From Pararhizobium sp. YC-54 (GTDB lineage Bacteria > Pseudomonadota > Alphaproteobacteria > Rhizobiales > Rhizobiaceae): a stretch of 64,000 nt of DNA. The notes beneath the pieces are model-generated. The model was not told the origin of the DNA. It worked only from the letters and a program-made list of their open reading frames with translations, and made no database searches. This document shows, piece after piece, positions 43,375-52,337 of the stretch (positions are counted from its first letter, which is position 1; each line of letters opens with the position of its first letter). The translations under genes were made by a program, and so were the position numbers. The stretch covers positions 213,544 to 277,543 of the forward strand of contig NZ_JAOYTH010000010.1 in the NCBI RefSeq assembly GCF_025847205.1, written 5' to 3'.

Positions 43375-44145
43375 ATGAGCAAGGTACTTCTAGAAATACA
43401 GGGGCTGCGCAAGCAGTACGGCACCGTCGAGGTGCTGAAGGGCGTCGATTGCACCATGCGGGAGGGCGAGGTGATTTCGATCATCGGCTCCTCCGGCTCC
43501 GGCAAGACCACGATGCTTCGCTGCATCAACATGCTGGAGGAATTCCAGGGTGGCCACATTCGGCTCGAGGGCGAAGAGATCGGTTACGAGCACAGTGGTT
43601 CGTCTCGCAAGCGCAAGAGCGAGAAGGACATCGCCCGCCAGCGGGCGCTGACCGGCATGGCTTTCCAGCAGTTCAACCTCTTTCCGCACATGACAGCGGC
43701 CCACAACGTCATGCTCGGCCTCGTCAAGGTGAAGAAGATGTCGCGTGACGAGGCGCGCGCCGTCGCCGAAAAATGGCTTGATCGGGTGGGACTGGCCTCA
43801 CGCGCCGATCACTATCCGGGCCAGCTTTCCGGTGGTCAGCAGCAGCGCGTGGCGATTGCCCGTGCCATCGCCATGTCGCCGCGCCTGATGCTGTTCGATG
43901 AGGTAACCTCGGCGCTCGATCCCGAACTGGTGGGCGAGGTGCTGCAGGTGATCAAGGGGCTGGCGGCAGATGGCATGAGCATGCTGCTCGTCACCCACGA
44001 GATGCGCTTTGCCTATGAGGTTTCCTCGCGGGTGATCTTCATGAACCAGGGCGTGATCTGCGAGGAAGGCGACCCAAAGGAGATGTTCGTCAGGCCGAAG
44101 ACGGAACGGCTGGCGGAATTCCTGAAGACATCGAGTTTCAACTAA
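43375..44145 (+). CDS. Polar amino acid type ABC ATP-binding protein
   Basis: The 256-residue ATPase has Walker [15 protein letters not shown]-loop [13 protein letters not shown], signature [15 protein letters not shown], Walker [15 protein letters not shown] and [13 protein letters not shown]. It has an insert of basic residues after about residue 75 ([16 protein letters not shown]). It starts 12 bases after the second permease. Confidence 0.92.
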   Translation: MSKVLLEIQGLRKQYGTVEVLKGVDCTMREGEVISIIGSSGSGKTTMLRCINMLEEFQGGHIRLEGEEIGYEHSGSSRKRKSEKDIARQRALTGMAFQQFNLFPHMTAAHNVMLGLVKVKKMSRDEARAVAEKWLDRVGLASRADHYPGQLSGGQQQRVAIARAIAMSPRLMLFDEVTSALDPELVGEVLQVIKGLAADGMSMLLVTHEMRFAYEVSSRVIFMNQGVICEEGDPKEMFVRPKTERLAEFLKTSSFN

Positions 44146-44164
44146 AACAAAAGAGAGAATCCTT

Positions 44165-44554
44165 ATGACTATCAAGCGTTATGGCGCTGGCGAGACCGGC
44201 GCTGGCGGACAGCCCCTGCCCTTTGCCCGTGCGGTGGAAGCTAATGGCTGGCTGCATGTTTCCGGCCAGGTGCCGATGGAAAAGGGCGAGATCATCGGCG
44301 GCGGCATCATTGCCGAAAGCCGCAAGGCGATCGAAAACCTGATCGCGATCCTGCATGAGGCGGGATACGGTCTCGAGGACGTGGTGCGCGTCGGCGTCTG
44401 GCTCGACGATCCCCGCGACTTCTGGAGCTTCAACGGCGTCTATGCCGAGTATTTCGGTGCCAACCCGCCGGCCCGCGCCTGCGTCCAGTCACGCATGATG
44501 GTAGATTGCAAGGTGGAAGTCGATTGCATCGCCTATCGGGCGGACAGGGCTTGA
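44165..44554 (+). CDS. RidA family enamine/imine deaminase
   Basis: The 129-residue protein is a YjgF/YER057c/UK114 (RidA) family member: GWLHVSGQVPMEKGEIIGGG near residue 29 and the arginine of NPPARACVQ (Arg104, equivalent to Arg105 of E. coli RidA) that holds the imine substrate. RidA hydrolyses reactive 2-aminoacrylate-type enamines released by PLP-dependent dehydratases. Its presence fits a pathway for serine- or threonine-like amino acids, matching the linked but inactivated D-TA family enzyme. Confidence 0.9.
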   Translation: MTIKRYGAGETGAGGQPLPFARAVEANGWLHVSGQVPMEKGEIIGGGIIAESRKAIENLIAILHEAGYGLEDVVRVGVWLDDPRDFWSFNGVYAEYFGANPPARACVQSRMMVDCKVEVDCIAYRADRA

Positions 44555-44611
44555 ATTGCCGGGCGCGGCTTGCAAAGGTCGCGCCACCAACTTTTGACGA
44601 GGACGGATCGA

Positions 44612-45415
44612 ATGGCTGATGGCGCAGAAGACATCGTATCGCGGCGCACGCGTGGCCTCGACCGTGCCTTCGAGATTCTTGAATTCCTGCGCGTCAAGCG
44701 CCAGCCGATGCGGCCGAACGAGATTGCAGTCGAGATCGGCGCGCCGCGCTCGTCGATCTATGAACTGATCAATCTCCTGCTCCGGCACGGCATGCTGGAT
44801 TACCAGGGTGGTGACGGCCGGGTGTTCCTCGGCCGCAAGCTCTATTTCCTCGGAACGGCCTATGCCGACCAGTTCGACCTGATGCGCGAATCCGAGGACA
44901 TGCTGGCACGGCTGGCGGAAGAAACCCGCGAGACCGCGCAGATGTGCCTGCTGGAAGGCAACAAATATACCGTCGCGATGATGCGCGAGGGCAGCCGCGC
45001 TTTCCGCATCTCGTCGAATATCGGTGAAATGGTGCCTATCCCCTGGACGGCCTCCGGCCGTCTGCTCGTTTCGCACCTCACCGACGAGGAAATCCTCGAT
45101 TTCATTCCGGCCGACGATTTTGTGCTGCCCAACGGTACGCGTCTGGATGCCGCGCGGTTCATCGCAGAGGTGCGGCAGGCGACAATAGACGGCTATTTCA
45201 CCTTCAATAGTGCTGTCGAAACCTTTACGCATTGTTTTGCCGTGCCCGTCCATCAGGCCGATGAACAGTGCGTGGCGACCTTGTGTCTGGTCACGCCGAA
45301 GGAAGACGGCCTGCGCAATCGCCAGAGCTATCTCGACAGCCTGCTTGCTGCCGCGCACGAACTGTCCGCACAGCTCGGTTATTCTCCCGACCGCAAAAGC
45401 GCCGCCGGGCGATAG
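44612..45415 (+). CDS. IclR family transcriptional regulator
   Basis: The 267-residue protein has an IclR winged helix (GLDRAFEILEFLRVKRQPMRPNEIAVEIG) and the IclR effector domain (from about residue 90, with VPIPWTASGRLLVSHLTDEE and HCFAVPVHQADEQCVATLC). The ATG at 44612 follows GAGGA. It ends the amino acid ABC/RidA operon and likely controls it through the dyad at 41057-41074. Confidence 0.9.
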   Translation: MADGAEDIVSRRTRGLDRAFEILEFLRVKRQPMRPNEIAVEIGAPRSSIYELINLLLRHGMLDYQGGDGRVFLGRKLYFLGTAYADQFDLMRESEDMLARLAEETRETAQMCLLEGNKYTVAMMREGSRAFRISSNIGEMVPIPWTASGRLLVSHLTDEEILDFIPADDFVLPNGTRLDAARFIAEVRQATIDGYFTFNSAVETFTHCFAVPVHQADEQCVATLCLVTPKEDGLRNRQSYLDSLLAAAHELSAQLGYSPDRKSAAGR

Positions 45416-45439
45416 CGCACAGGCGTCCCGGTTCTGCAA

Positions 45440-45640
45440 CAACCGTCGTGTTTAGGTGGATCTCGCCCTTGTGGAGGCCGATCTGGGCGCGCCGCTGCAT
45501 GACGATGTCGAGAATCCGCTCGTCATGCAGCCTTTCGCCCCACGCCCGGTTTTCCCGACGATGCGGTCGTGGGTCTCGATTATGGCGTCGGCGATCGCCG
45601 CTTCCCATTCCACAGCACAGACGGCGAAAATTGACCAACG
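45440..45640 (-). mobile_element. Tn3 family transposase remnant
   Basis: The minus strand encodes EWEAAIADAIIETHDRIVGK followed, after a frameshift, by ERLHDERILD. The segment ADAI-ETHDRIVGKT is characteristic of Tn3 family TnpA proteins in proteobacteria. Fewer than 60 codons survive and there is no start, resolvase or terminal repeat. Confidence 0.45.
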
Positions 45641-45945
45641 TCGATCCGAACTGATGTCACGCAGCCCGTCGGTGAAGTAGCGTCATCCTGCCGGCGCATG
45701 CGCGCGATGCGGTGCGCCGAAATGCCTACGAGGGCCTGCAGGTCGATATCCAGACCGCGCAGGAACACGCTGCGCGAGTTGGAGAACCACACGCCGCTGG
45801 TCTTCCTCGATCCCGTCAAGAAAGCCAGGTTCATCAAAGCGTGGAAGATATTCATCCGCTCGCCACGGGACTAACGTGTCGTCCCACGATGGTCACCTCT
45901 ATAATATTGTTTTTAATGTATTATCCGGCATGTCGGCTATCCAAG
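45641..45945. other. 305 bases without an assignable gene
   Basis: The plus strand contains TLRELENHTPLVFLDPVKKA without a start codon, ending at a stop near 45871, which could be the tail of an unknown gene. The last 60 bases are AT-rich. Nothing more can be supported. Confidence 0.35.
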
Positions 45946-46501
45946 TCAGTCGTCAGAACTCTTGCCATGTATCGTTTTTGAGCGCGGTGGCGTCGTGCTG
46001 ACTTGAACCGCTTCATGATCCTCTCCGGTCTTCGGATCGGCTGATGGGAATTCTCGGCCCGGTTGTTCAAGCCGTTGTGCGAGCGATGCTCGACGCCGGG
46101 CATGATATCGCGTTTTGCGGCACCACAGGATCGGAGCTTGTCCGTGATCATCACACGAGGCGAACGGCCTTGCCCCTTGAGAAGTGTTCGCATCAGGCGT
46201 TTTGCAGCCTTGGCCCGGCGATGGTGATGACAGCTTCATCGAGGTGCCATTTATCACCGAGCCTGCCGGATGATCGCCTTCGGATATTATTGGCGAAATG
46301 CCGACCGAACTTCTCCGCCCACAGCCTCACGGTCTGGTGAGAGACGATGACGCCACGGGCAGCCAGCATATCCTCGACCATTCGCAGACTGAGCGGAAAC
46401 CGGAAATAGAGCCAAACGGCATGGGCAATTGCGTCCGCTGGAAATCGGTGGCGACGATATAGAGGATCACGGGCAAGTCGGGTCATACCGCCAGATCCCA
46501 C
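45946..46501 (-). pseudogene. IS6 family transposase, internally deleted and truncated
   Basis: The N-terminal part (YRRHRFPADAIAHAVWLYFR, VSHQTVRLWAEKFGRHFANN, KWHLDEAVITIAG) is followed directly, in another frame, by AKAAKRLMRTLLKGQGRSPR and then HRSHNGLNNRAENSHQPIRR. The roughly 28 codons between TIAG and AKAAKRLM, which carry the second catalytic aspartate (RAVDQDG region), are gone. The C-terminus is also cut after MKRFKSARRHRAQKRYMARV, where a LQRFVSIHDP segment would be expected. The element cannot encode active transposase, and no terminal repeats were recognised. Confidence 0.85.
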
Positions 46502-46547
46502 ATTCTCATCGATGCTCGGTTAACGTTACGGTGCCCGTTTGGCCCGC

Positions 46548-46898
46548 CTACCGCTTCAGGAAGTCTGCGCGGTGCGGGGTGAAGCAATCGACCAGCCGGC
46601 CCTTTTCCAGCGCCTTCACCCCGTGTCGCAGGCCGGAAGGTACAATGAAGCTGTCGCCAGTTTTCAGCGTCTCGGTCCGGCGGTCGATCGTCACTTCGAA
46701 GGTACCCTCGGCGACATAACTCGACTGAACGTGCGGGTGGGAATGCATCCAGCCTTCTCCCCCCTCCTCGAAGGCGAACTCCACCATCATCAGTTCGTCC
46801 GTATAGCAGACGATACGGCGCCGGTTGCCGTCGGGGGTCGTGTCCCACTCCCCCTCGGACGCGCGCACGAAAATGTCTTTTCCCTGGATCATGATCAC
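46548..46898 (-). CDS. kdgF: Cupin protein, KdgF-like unsaturated uronate processing
   Basis: The 116-residue single-domain cupin has the metal-binding motif GGEGWMHSHPHVQSSYVAEG (about residues 46-65) and the second motif GDSFIVPSGLRHGVKAL (about 82-98). KdgF catalyses ring opening of 4,5-unsaturated uronates from pectin or alginate breakdown to linear 4-deoxy-5-keto sugar acids. Its start overlaps the kduD stop by four bases, immediately after kduI-kduD, which is the best support for the assignment. It ends the uronate operon next to IS debris. Confidence 0.82.
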   Translation of the reverse strand: MIMIQGKDIFVRASEGEWDTTPDGNRRRIVCYTDELMMVEFAFEEGGEGWMHSHPHVQSSYVAEGTFEVTIDRRTETLKTGDSFIVPSGLRHGVKALEKGRLVDCFTPHRADFLKR

Positions 46899-47656
46899 CT
46901 CGAAAGCCAGCCGCCATCGACGGGAATGACGGCGCCGTGCATGTAGTTGGACGCGCGCGCAAGCAGGAACACCGCGGCATCGCCAATGTCGCCGGCCACG
47001 CCCCAGCGGCCGGCCGGAATACGCTCGAGCAGCGCCTTGCTTCTATCCGGATCATTGCGCAACGCTTCGGTATTATTGGTCTCGATGTAACCGGGCGCAA
47101 TCGCGTTTACGTTGATGCCCTTGGCCGCCCATTCGTTGGCAAGCAGCCGGGTAATGCCGAGCACGCCGTGTTTCGACGCCGTGTAGGACGGCACGCGGAT
47201 GCCCCCCTGGAAGGAAAGCAGCGAGGCGATGTTGACGATGCGCCCGCCACGCTTCGCGGCGATGCAGTTGCGGCCAAAGGCCTGCGACAGGAAGAACAGC
47301 GACTTCAGGTTTACCTCCATCACGTCGTCCCAGTCTGCCTCGGTGAAGTCGACGCTGTCGGCGCGACGGATGATGCCGGCATTGTTGACGAGCCCGTCGA
47401 GCGGCCCCTCGGCCATCAGGTCGTTCAGCATGGCAACCGAGGCCCTCGTGTCGCTGATATCTGCCCTGACCGGCAGGAAGTCTGCGCCCTCGGCCTCCAC
47501 CAGTCTTGCCGTGTCGTCCATCGCCGAGCGGCCGATGCCGACCACCGCGCCGCCGGCGCGAGCGACGGCGACGGCGATGCCCTGTCCAATTCCCGTGTTG
47601 GCGCCGGTGACTGCAATACGCCTGCCCGCCAAGCTGAACGCGGATAGATCGCTCAC
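46895..47656 (-). CDS. kduD: 2-Dehydro-3-deoxy-D-gluconate 5-dehydrogenase KduD
   Basis: The 253-residue short-chain dehydrogenase has the Rossmann motif TGANTGIGQGIAVAVARAGG, NNAG (LVNNAGIIRRADSVDF), the catalytic YTASK (PSYTASKHGVLGITRLLAN) and GYIETNNT, a hallmark of KduD. It converts 2,5-diketo-3-deoxygluconate to 2-keto-3-deoxygluconate. The GTG start at 47656 overlaps the kduI stop as GTGA. The longer frame further upstream is inside kduI. Confidence 0.92.
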   Translation of the reverse strand: MSDLSAFSLAGRRIAVTGANTGIGQGIAVAVARAGGAVVGIGRSAMDDTARLVEAEGADFLPVRADISDTRASVAMLNDLMAEGPLDGLVNNAGIIRRADSVDFTEADWDDVMEVNLKSLFFLSQAFGRNCIAAKRGGRIVNIASLLSFQGGIRVPSYTASKHGVLGITRLLANEWAAKGINVNAIAPGYIETNNTEALRNDPDRSKALLERIPAGRWGVAGDIGDAAVFLLARASNYMHGAVIPVDGGWLSR

Positions 47657-48486
47657 CGCATCTCTCCAATCGCGACGAGGTCCACGTCGGTATAATCGAC
47701 ATTGTCTCCGGCCATGGCCCAGATGAAGGCATAGTTCGATGTGCCGCAGCCCGAATGGATCGACCATGACGGCGACAGAACCGCTTCCTCGTTGGACATG
47801 ACGATATGCCGGGTTTCGGACGGCTCGCCCATGAAGTGGAAGACACGGGCGGAATCGGCGAGATCGAAATAGAGATAGGCTTCCATGCGGCGATCATGTA
47901 CGTGCGCGGGCATCGTGTTCCAGACCGATCCCTTGGCGAGCTGCGTCATACCGACGACGATCTGGCAGGTTTCGATCGTGGTGGTAAACTGAAAAATAGA
48001 ACGCTCGTTCGAGGTCTCCTGGCTGCCGAGATCCAGGCGCTTTGCCTTGTCGAGCGTGATCCGCTGGGTCGGGCATTTGCGATGCGCCGGTGCCGACAGG
48101 ATGTAGAATTTTGCCGGATTTTCCGCACTCTTGGATGTGAATACCACCTCCTCGCCGACCCCGACATAGAGCATGTCGCGCGTGCCGAGCGCATGTTGCG
48201 TGCCGCCGACCGCCACCTCTCCCGCGCCGCCGATATTGACGATAACGATCTCGCGGCGCTCGAGAAAGGACTTGGTTCCGACGGGCTTGATTGCCTCCAG
48301 CTTCAATTCGCCGCCAACCGGAACCGCACCGCCGACGATCATGCGATCGTAGTGCGTATAGGTGAGATTGATCTGCCCCGGCTCGAACAGATTGCCGATG
48401 TGGAAATTGTGGCGCAGCTCATCCGTGCCCATCGCGGCGGCGGCAGAAGGATCTATGGCGAAACGGGACGTGTATTCTATGCTCAT
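47653..48486 (-). CDS. kduI: 5-Dehydro-4-deoxy-D-glucuronate isomerase KduI
   Basis: The 277-residue cupin-fold isomerase matches KduI in length and sequence: NLFEPGQINLTYTHYDRMIV, GLGTRDMLYVG-like ALGTRDMLYVGVGEEVVF, and the zinc-binding NTMPAHVHDRRMEAYLYFDL (His and Glu ligands, about residues 188-207) with SPSWSIHSGCGTSNYAFIW near the end. It isomerises 5-keto-4-deoxyuronate to 2,5-diketo-3-deoxygluconate, the step before KduD. Confidence 0.95.
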   Translation of the reverse strand: MSIEYTSRFAIDPSAAAAMGTDELRHNFHIGNLFEPGQINLTYTHYDRMIVGGAVPVGGELKLEAIKPVGTKSFLERREIVIVNIGGAGEVAVGGTQHALGTRDMLYVGVGEEVVFTSKSAENPAKFYILSAPAHRKCPTQRITLDKAKRLDLGSQETSNERSIFQFTTTIETCQIVVGMTQLAKGSVWNTMPAHVHDRRMEAYLYFDLADSARVFHFMGEPSETRHIVMSNEEAVLSPSWSIHSGCGTSNYAFIWAMAGDNVDYTDVDLVAIGEMR

Positions 48487-48513
48487 GTCGATTTGGCTTT
48501 CGGTCTTGAGATT

Positions 48514-49293
48514 TCAGATCTGCGTCTCCGTTGACGCACGTTGATGGTAGCCGGCCTGCTGGCCGGAAAGGCGTTGCCGGTAGCGGTCCCGTGCGGCCTG
48601 GAGATGCGCGCGCATCGCGTCGCGCGCAGCATCCGCGTCACCGGCCGAAATCGCCTGCAGAATGCGCAGGTGCTCGCGCTGCAGGCCGCTCAGATACTCC
48701 TGCGAAAGCACTTCGACCGAGTACCATGGCGAGTTGCGGTCGCATGGGATGGTGCGGTCTCCAAGCGCGTCGAGGATTTCGACGTAGAACGGATTGTTGG
48801 TTGCCGCCGCAATCTCGCGGTGGAAAGCGAAGTCGGCCTTTCCGGTCGGCTCCCCGCTGTGCAGCAACCGCTCGAACTCGAAGAATGCCTCCTGAATGCG
48901 GGCCTCCTGCGAGGGGCTGCGGCGTTGAGCGGCGAGACCGGCGCTCTCAATCTCGATTCCCATGCGTACTTCCAGCACATTTACGGCTTGGCTGATCCGG
49001 TCTCCCATGTCGGCGGTCAGGGCACTGATCCTGCGGGTCGGATGGTCGAGGACGAAGACGCCTGCGCCGTGCCGCGACTCGACAAGGCCTTCCGCGGCAA
49101 GCGCCGCCACGGCTTCCCGCACGACCGTACGGCTGACCCCGAAGATTCCGGTCATGCTCGATTCGGTCGGCAGCTTTTCGCCGACCGCGAAATCACCGGC
49201 GAGAATCTGGCTGCGCAGCGTCTGCACAATGGTCTCGAAGAGCTTCGGCTTTCGCTCCACCCTTGCGTCCGTCAGATTTCCGCTCATGTCCAT
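48514..49293 (-). CDS. GntR/FadR-type regulator of uronate genes
   Basis: The 259-residue protein (or 257 from the second ATG at 49287) has a GntR winged helix (FAVGEKLPTESSMTGIFGVSRTVVREAVAALAAEGLV) and an all-helical FCD ligand domain with metal-binding histidines (FHREIAAATNNPFY, LQREHLRILQAI, MRAHLQAAR). UxuR/ExuR regulators of hexuronate genes belong to this subfamily. It is encoded inside the operon between the TRAP transporter and kduI, and probably binds the paired boxes at 53798-53836. Confidence 0.88.
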   Translation of the reverse strand: MDMSGNLTDARVERKPKLFETIVQTLRSQILAGDFAVGEKLPTESSMTGIFGVSRTVVREAVAALAAEGLVESRHGAGVFVLDHPTRRISALTADMGDRISQAVNVLEVRMGIEIESAGLAAQRRSPSQEARIQEAFFEFERLLHSGEPTGKADFAFHREIAAATNNPFYVEILDALGDRTIPCDRNSPWYSVEVLSQEYLSGLQREHLRILQAISAGDADAARDAMRAHLQAARDRYRQRLSGQQAGYHQRASTETQI

Positions 49294-49296
49294 TCC

Positions 49297-50577
49297 TTAC
49301 TTGAAGACGCCCGGCAGCCAGAGCGACAGGGCCGGTATATACGTGACCATCATCAGCACGGCGATACCTGCGCCATAGAAAGGCCAGATCGAACGCATGG
49401 CTTGCCACACCGATATCTTGCCGACGGCGCAGGCCACGAACTGCACGGCTCCGACCGGCGGCGTGTTGAGACCAATTCCGTAGTTCAGGATCATGATCAC
49501 CCCGAAATGCACCGGATCCACCCCATAGGCGGTAGCGATCGGCAGGAAGATCGGCGTGGTGATGATGATTGTCGGCCCCATGTCCATGAACGTGCCGAGG
49601 ACCAGCATCAGGACGTTGAGGAGCAGCAGGATCATGATGGGGTTTTCGGAAAGCGTCTGCATCCAGGCGACCAATGTCGCCGGAACCCTGAGAAACGCCA
49701 TCAGCCACGAGAAGGCCGCCGCGCAGCCGATGATAAGAAGCACCATGGCCGTGGTGCGCACCGCGCCCATTGTGGCGTGGACGAAATCCTTCCAGCTCAG
49801 CTGCCGATAAACAAAGACCGTGATCAGCAAGGCATAGATGACCGCGATGCAGGAGCTTTCGGTCGCCGTGAAGATACCCGAGCGCACGCCGCCAAAAATG
49901 ATGGCGATGAGCAGCAGACCGGGGATGGCCACGGCAAAAAGATGCAGCGCTACCATCATGCCGGGAAAAGGCTCCGTCGGATAGCCGCGCTTTCGGGCAA
50001 CGATATAGGCGGTAACCATCAGCACCGCTGCGAACAGAAGACCGGGAACGATGCCGGCGGTGAACAGGTCGGCAATGGAAATCGTGCCGCCTGCGGAGAT
50101 CGAATAGATGATCATGTTATGCGAAGGCGGCAATAGCAGCGCGATCAGAGCCGCCATCGAGGTGACGTTTACCGCATAGTCGGCGCCATAGCCGCGCGCC
50201 TTCATCTGCGGGATCATGATGCTTCCGACGGCTGCCGCTTCGGCCACCGCAGAGCCGGAAATTCCACCGAACAGGGTTGAGGTCAGGATGTTGACCTGGC
50301 CAAGCCCACCGCGCAGGTGCCCGACGACGGTCGCGGCAAAGGCGACAATGCGTCCGGCAATGCCGCCGCGGACCATCAGGTCTCCGGAATAGATGAAGAA
50401 GGGGATCGCAAGCATGGAAAACACGCTCATCCCCGAATTCATGCGCTGGAAGACGACCAGTGGCGGCAAGCCCATATAGAGAACCGTCCCAAGGCTTGAG
50501 ACGCCGAGGCAGAACGCGATCGGTGTTCCGATCAACATCAGGAGCGTAAACGTTCCAAAGAGGATCCAGAGTTCCAT
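49297..50577 (-). CDS. dctM: TRAP transporter large permease (DctM)
   Basis: The 426-residue, about twelve-helix DctM subunit has LIGTPIAFCLGVSSLGTVLY, GGISGSAVAEAAAVGSIMIP, and GVRSGIFTATESSCIAVIYA, all family hallmarks. It is the sodium-driven channel subunit of the uptake system. It starts three bases after the small-permease stop. Uronates are the expected substrate because of the surrounding uxaC, uxuBA and kdu genes. Confidence 0.92.
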   Translation of the reverse strand: MELWILFGTFTLLMLIGTPIAFCLGVSSLGTVLYMGLPPLVVFQRMNSGMSVFSMLAIPFFIYSGDLMVRGGIAGRIVAFAATVVGHLRGGLGQVNILTSTLFGGISGSAVAEAAAVGSIMIPQMKARGYGADYAVNVTSMAALIALLLPPSHNMIIYSISAGGTISIADLFTAGIVPGLLFAAVLMVTAYIVARKRGYPTEPFPGMMVALHLFAVAIPGLLLIAIIFGGVRSGIFTATESSCIAVIYALLITVFVYRQLSWKDFVHATMGAVRTTAMVLLIIGCAAAFSWLMAFLRVPATLVAWMQTLSENPIMILLLLNVLMLVLGTFMDMGPTIIITTPIFLPIATAYGVDPVHFGVIMILNYGIGLNTPPVGAVQFVACAVGKISVWQAMRSIWPFYGAGIAVLMMVTYIPALSLWLPGVFK

Positions 50578-50580
50578 CGC

Positions 50581-51180
50581 TTACCCTTTCTTGCCGAAGT
50601 GCTCAGCGTCGGCGGCGTCTTTTTGAATGTCAGGAATATTTTCGAGCTCAACCGCAACTTCTGTCGGTACAATCTCATCGAGCGCGTCATCGATCGGAGC
50701 GCCAAGTGCCCTGACGATGATGCGCTCGAGAGAGAAGAGCACGATGAGTATTCCACCTCCCACCAGCGGCACGTAGTCCCACGCGCCTGATATGCCAAGC
50801 GCCGGCAGCGTCGTGTTCCAGGTCAGCGTCACCAGATTGCTGCCGTACCAGATCATGCCGAGACCGAAGGCGAAGATGACGATGTCGGAGATCATGCGCA
50901 GCCACTTCTTTGCAGCCGACGGCAGCGCGTAAAGAAGCACGTCGAAGCCCATGTGGTTGTTCTCCCGCACGCCGACGGCTGCGCCCAGAAAAATGAACCA
51001 GCTCATCAGGATGACGGCGCCGGGTTCCGTCCAGCTTGGCGAGTCGTTGAGCACGTAGCGGCAGAATACCTGCCAGGCGACGATGGCCGTCATGACCACA
51101 AGCCCCGTACCGGCAAAGTATAGGATCACGGTGTTGAGTCTGAACAGGATGGGCAGGCCTAGTCTGAGTTGGGTAGACAT
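50581..51180 (-). CDS. dctQ: TRAP transporter small permease (DctQ)
   Basis: The 199-residue four-helix DctQ protein has VFCRYVLNDSPSWTEPGAVI and the helix that follows, typical of the family. The chosen ATG (51180) follows AGAGGC; a longer frame begins at 51231 without a ribosome binding site. There is an unusually long acidic C-terminal tail (about residues 165-199, IDDALDEIVPTEVAVELENI). Confidence 0.85.
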   Translation of the reverse strand: MSTQLRLGLPILFRLNTVILYFAGTGLVVMTAIVAWQVFCRYVLNDSPSWTEPGAVILMSWFIFLGAAVGVRENNHMGFDVLLYALPSAAKKWLRMISDIVIFAFGLGMIWYGSNLVTLTWNTTLPALGISGAWDYVPLVGGGILIVLFSLERIIVRALGAPIDDALDEIVPTEVAVELENIPDIQKDAADAEHFGKKG

Positions 51181-51269
51181 GGGTTTTGGCGCCTCTTGAC
51201 CCTTCCATTCTTTCGAAAGGGGTCGGACCATGGGTCCGCGATCGTGTCTGTCGAAAAGGATGCCGGCAC

Positions 51270-51290
51270 CCTCCCGGCCGCAGCCGGAGG
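51270..51290 (-). other. Intercistronic hairpin after dctP
   Basis: CCTCC(C)GGC-CGCA-GCCGGAGG forms an eight-pair stem with one bulged base and a four-base loop, about 20 bases past the dctP stop and before dctQ. It is weaker than the hairpins behind the ABC binding-protein genes but in the equivalent place. Confidence 0.45.
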
Positions 51291-51309
51291 CGGGGCGCCG
51301 GCGCCGCGT

Positions 51310-52287
51310 TTACTGCACCGCTTGCACGTCGGCGACGAGTTTCTTCAGGACCTCGTCGGTGATGTGCTTTTCATAGACGGGCTTCATGGCATCGATGAAG
51401 CCCTGCTTTTCCACATCGTTGATCTGAGCGCCGGCCTTCTCGACGACCGCACGCGATTCCGCCGTCTTGGCCGACCACAATTCGCGCTGCTTGGTGACGC
51501 TGTCCTTGGCCGCCTGCTTGAAGATCGCCTGATCTTCCGGCGTCAGCTTGTCAAAGGCGGCCTTGTTCATGACGAACACTTCAGGAAGGATCGTATGCTC
51601 GTCCATCGAGTAGTATTTGGCGACTTCGAAATGCTTTGCGGTGTCGTAGCTCGGGAAGTTGTTCTCCGCACCTTCGATGACACCGGTTTCAAGCGAGGAA
51701 TAAACCTCGCCGTAGGGCATCGGCGTGGCGTTGGCGCCGAGCGCCGCCGTCATGTCGACGAAGATGTCGGACTGGATGACGCGGAACTTCATGCCTTTAA
51801 GATCCTCGACGGTTTTGATCGGCTTCTTTGAGTTGTAGAAGGAGCGCGCCCCGGCGTCATAGAAGGCTAGCACCACCAAACCGGCCGGCTCGAAGGCTGC
51901 CTTGATCTGGTCGCCGATCACGCCATCCATGACCGTGTGCATGTGGTCTTCCGAGCGGAAAATGTAGGGCAGCGCCGGAACGATACTTTCCTTCACAGTG
52001 CCGTTGAACGGCGCCATGGACACGCGGTTCAACTCGATGACGCCGGAACGGACCTGCTCGATCGTATCCTTTTCCTCGCCGAGCTGGGCCGAATGATAGA
52101 CTTCGACGGAATAGCGCCCGGCGGTCCGTTCCTTGACGAGCTCGCCGAAATGTTTGACGCCCTCCACGGTCGGGTAACCGTCGGGATGCGTATCGGACGA
52201 CTTCAGGACGGCCTGCGCGGATGCAGCCCCCACGAAAAGCATTGAGGCAAGCGCGACACCGGTCCACAGTTTGGTGATATGCAACAT
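51310..52287 (-). CDS. dctP: TRAP transporter solute-binding protein (DctP)
   Basis: The 325-residue periplasmic protein has a signal peptide (MLHITKLWTGVALASMLFVG, cleavage after ASA at about 24) and the DctP fold with VKSSDTHPDGYP-like LKSSDTHPDGYPTVEGVKHF, GRYSVEVYHSAQLGEEKDTI, KFRVIQSDIFVDM (the conserved carboxylate-binding arginine) and SSLETGVIEGAENN. A carboxylate ligand is expected; D-glucuronate and/or D-galacturonate are likely given the neighbours. GGAGGAG precedes the ATG. Confidence 0.92.
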   Translation of the reverse strand: MLHITKLWTGVALASMLFVGAASAQAVLKSSDTHPDGYPTVEGVKHFGELVKERTAGRYSVEVYHSAQLGEEKDTIEQVRSGVIELNRVSMAPFNGTVKESIVPALPYIFRSEDHMHTVMDGVIGDQIKAAFEPAGLVVLAFYDAGARSFYNSKKPIKTVEDLKGMKFRVIQSDIFVDMTAALGANATPMPYGEVYSSLETGVIEGAENNFPSYDTAKHFEVAKYYSMDEHTILPEVFVMNKAAFDKLTPEDQAIFKQAAKDSVTKQRELWSAKTAESRAVVEKAGAQINDVEKQGFIDAMKPVYEKHITDEVLKKLVADVQAVQ

Positions 52288-52304
52288 TTTTCTCCTCCCA
52301 GTTG

Positions 52305-52321
52305 GCGGGCATTGTGCCCGC
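52305..52321 (-). other. Hairpin between uxaC and dctP
   Basis: GCGGGC-ATTGT-GCCCGC is a perfect six-pair stem in the 50-base gap between the uxaC stop and the dctP ribosome binding site. There is no U-run, so readthrough from uxaC into dctP is expected. Confidence 0.4.
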
Positions 52322-52337
52322 TGTTGCTGTCATAAAG

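Noticed and set aside
45641..45945. Small gene encoding TLRELENHTPLVFLDPVKKA
   Set aside because: No start codon or ribosome binding site, surrounded by transposase scraps, and no known family.
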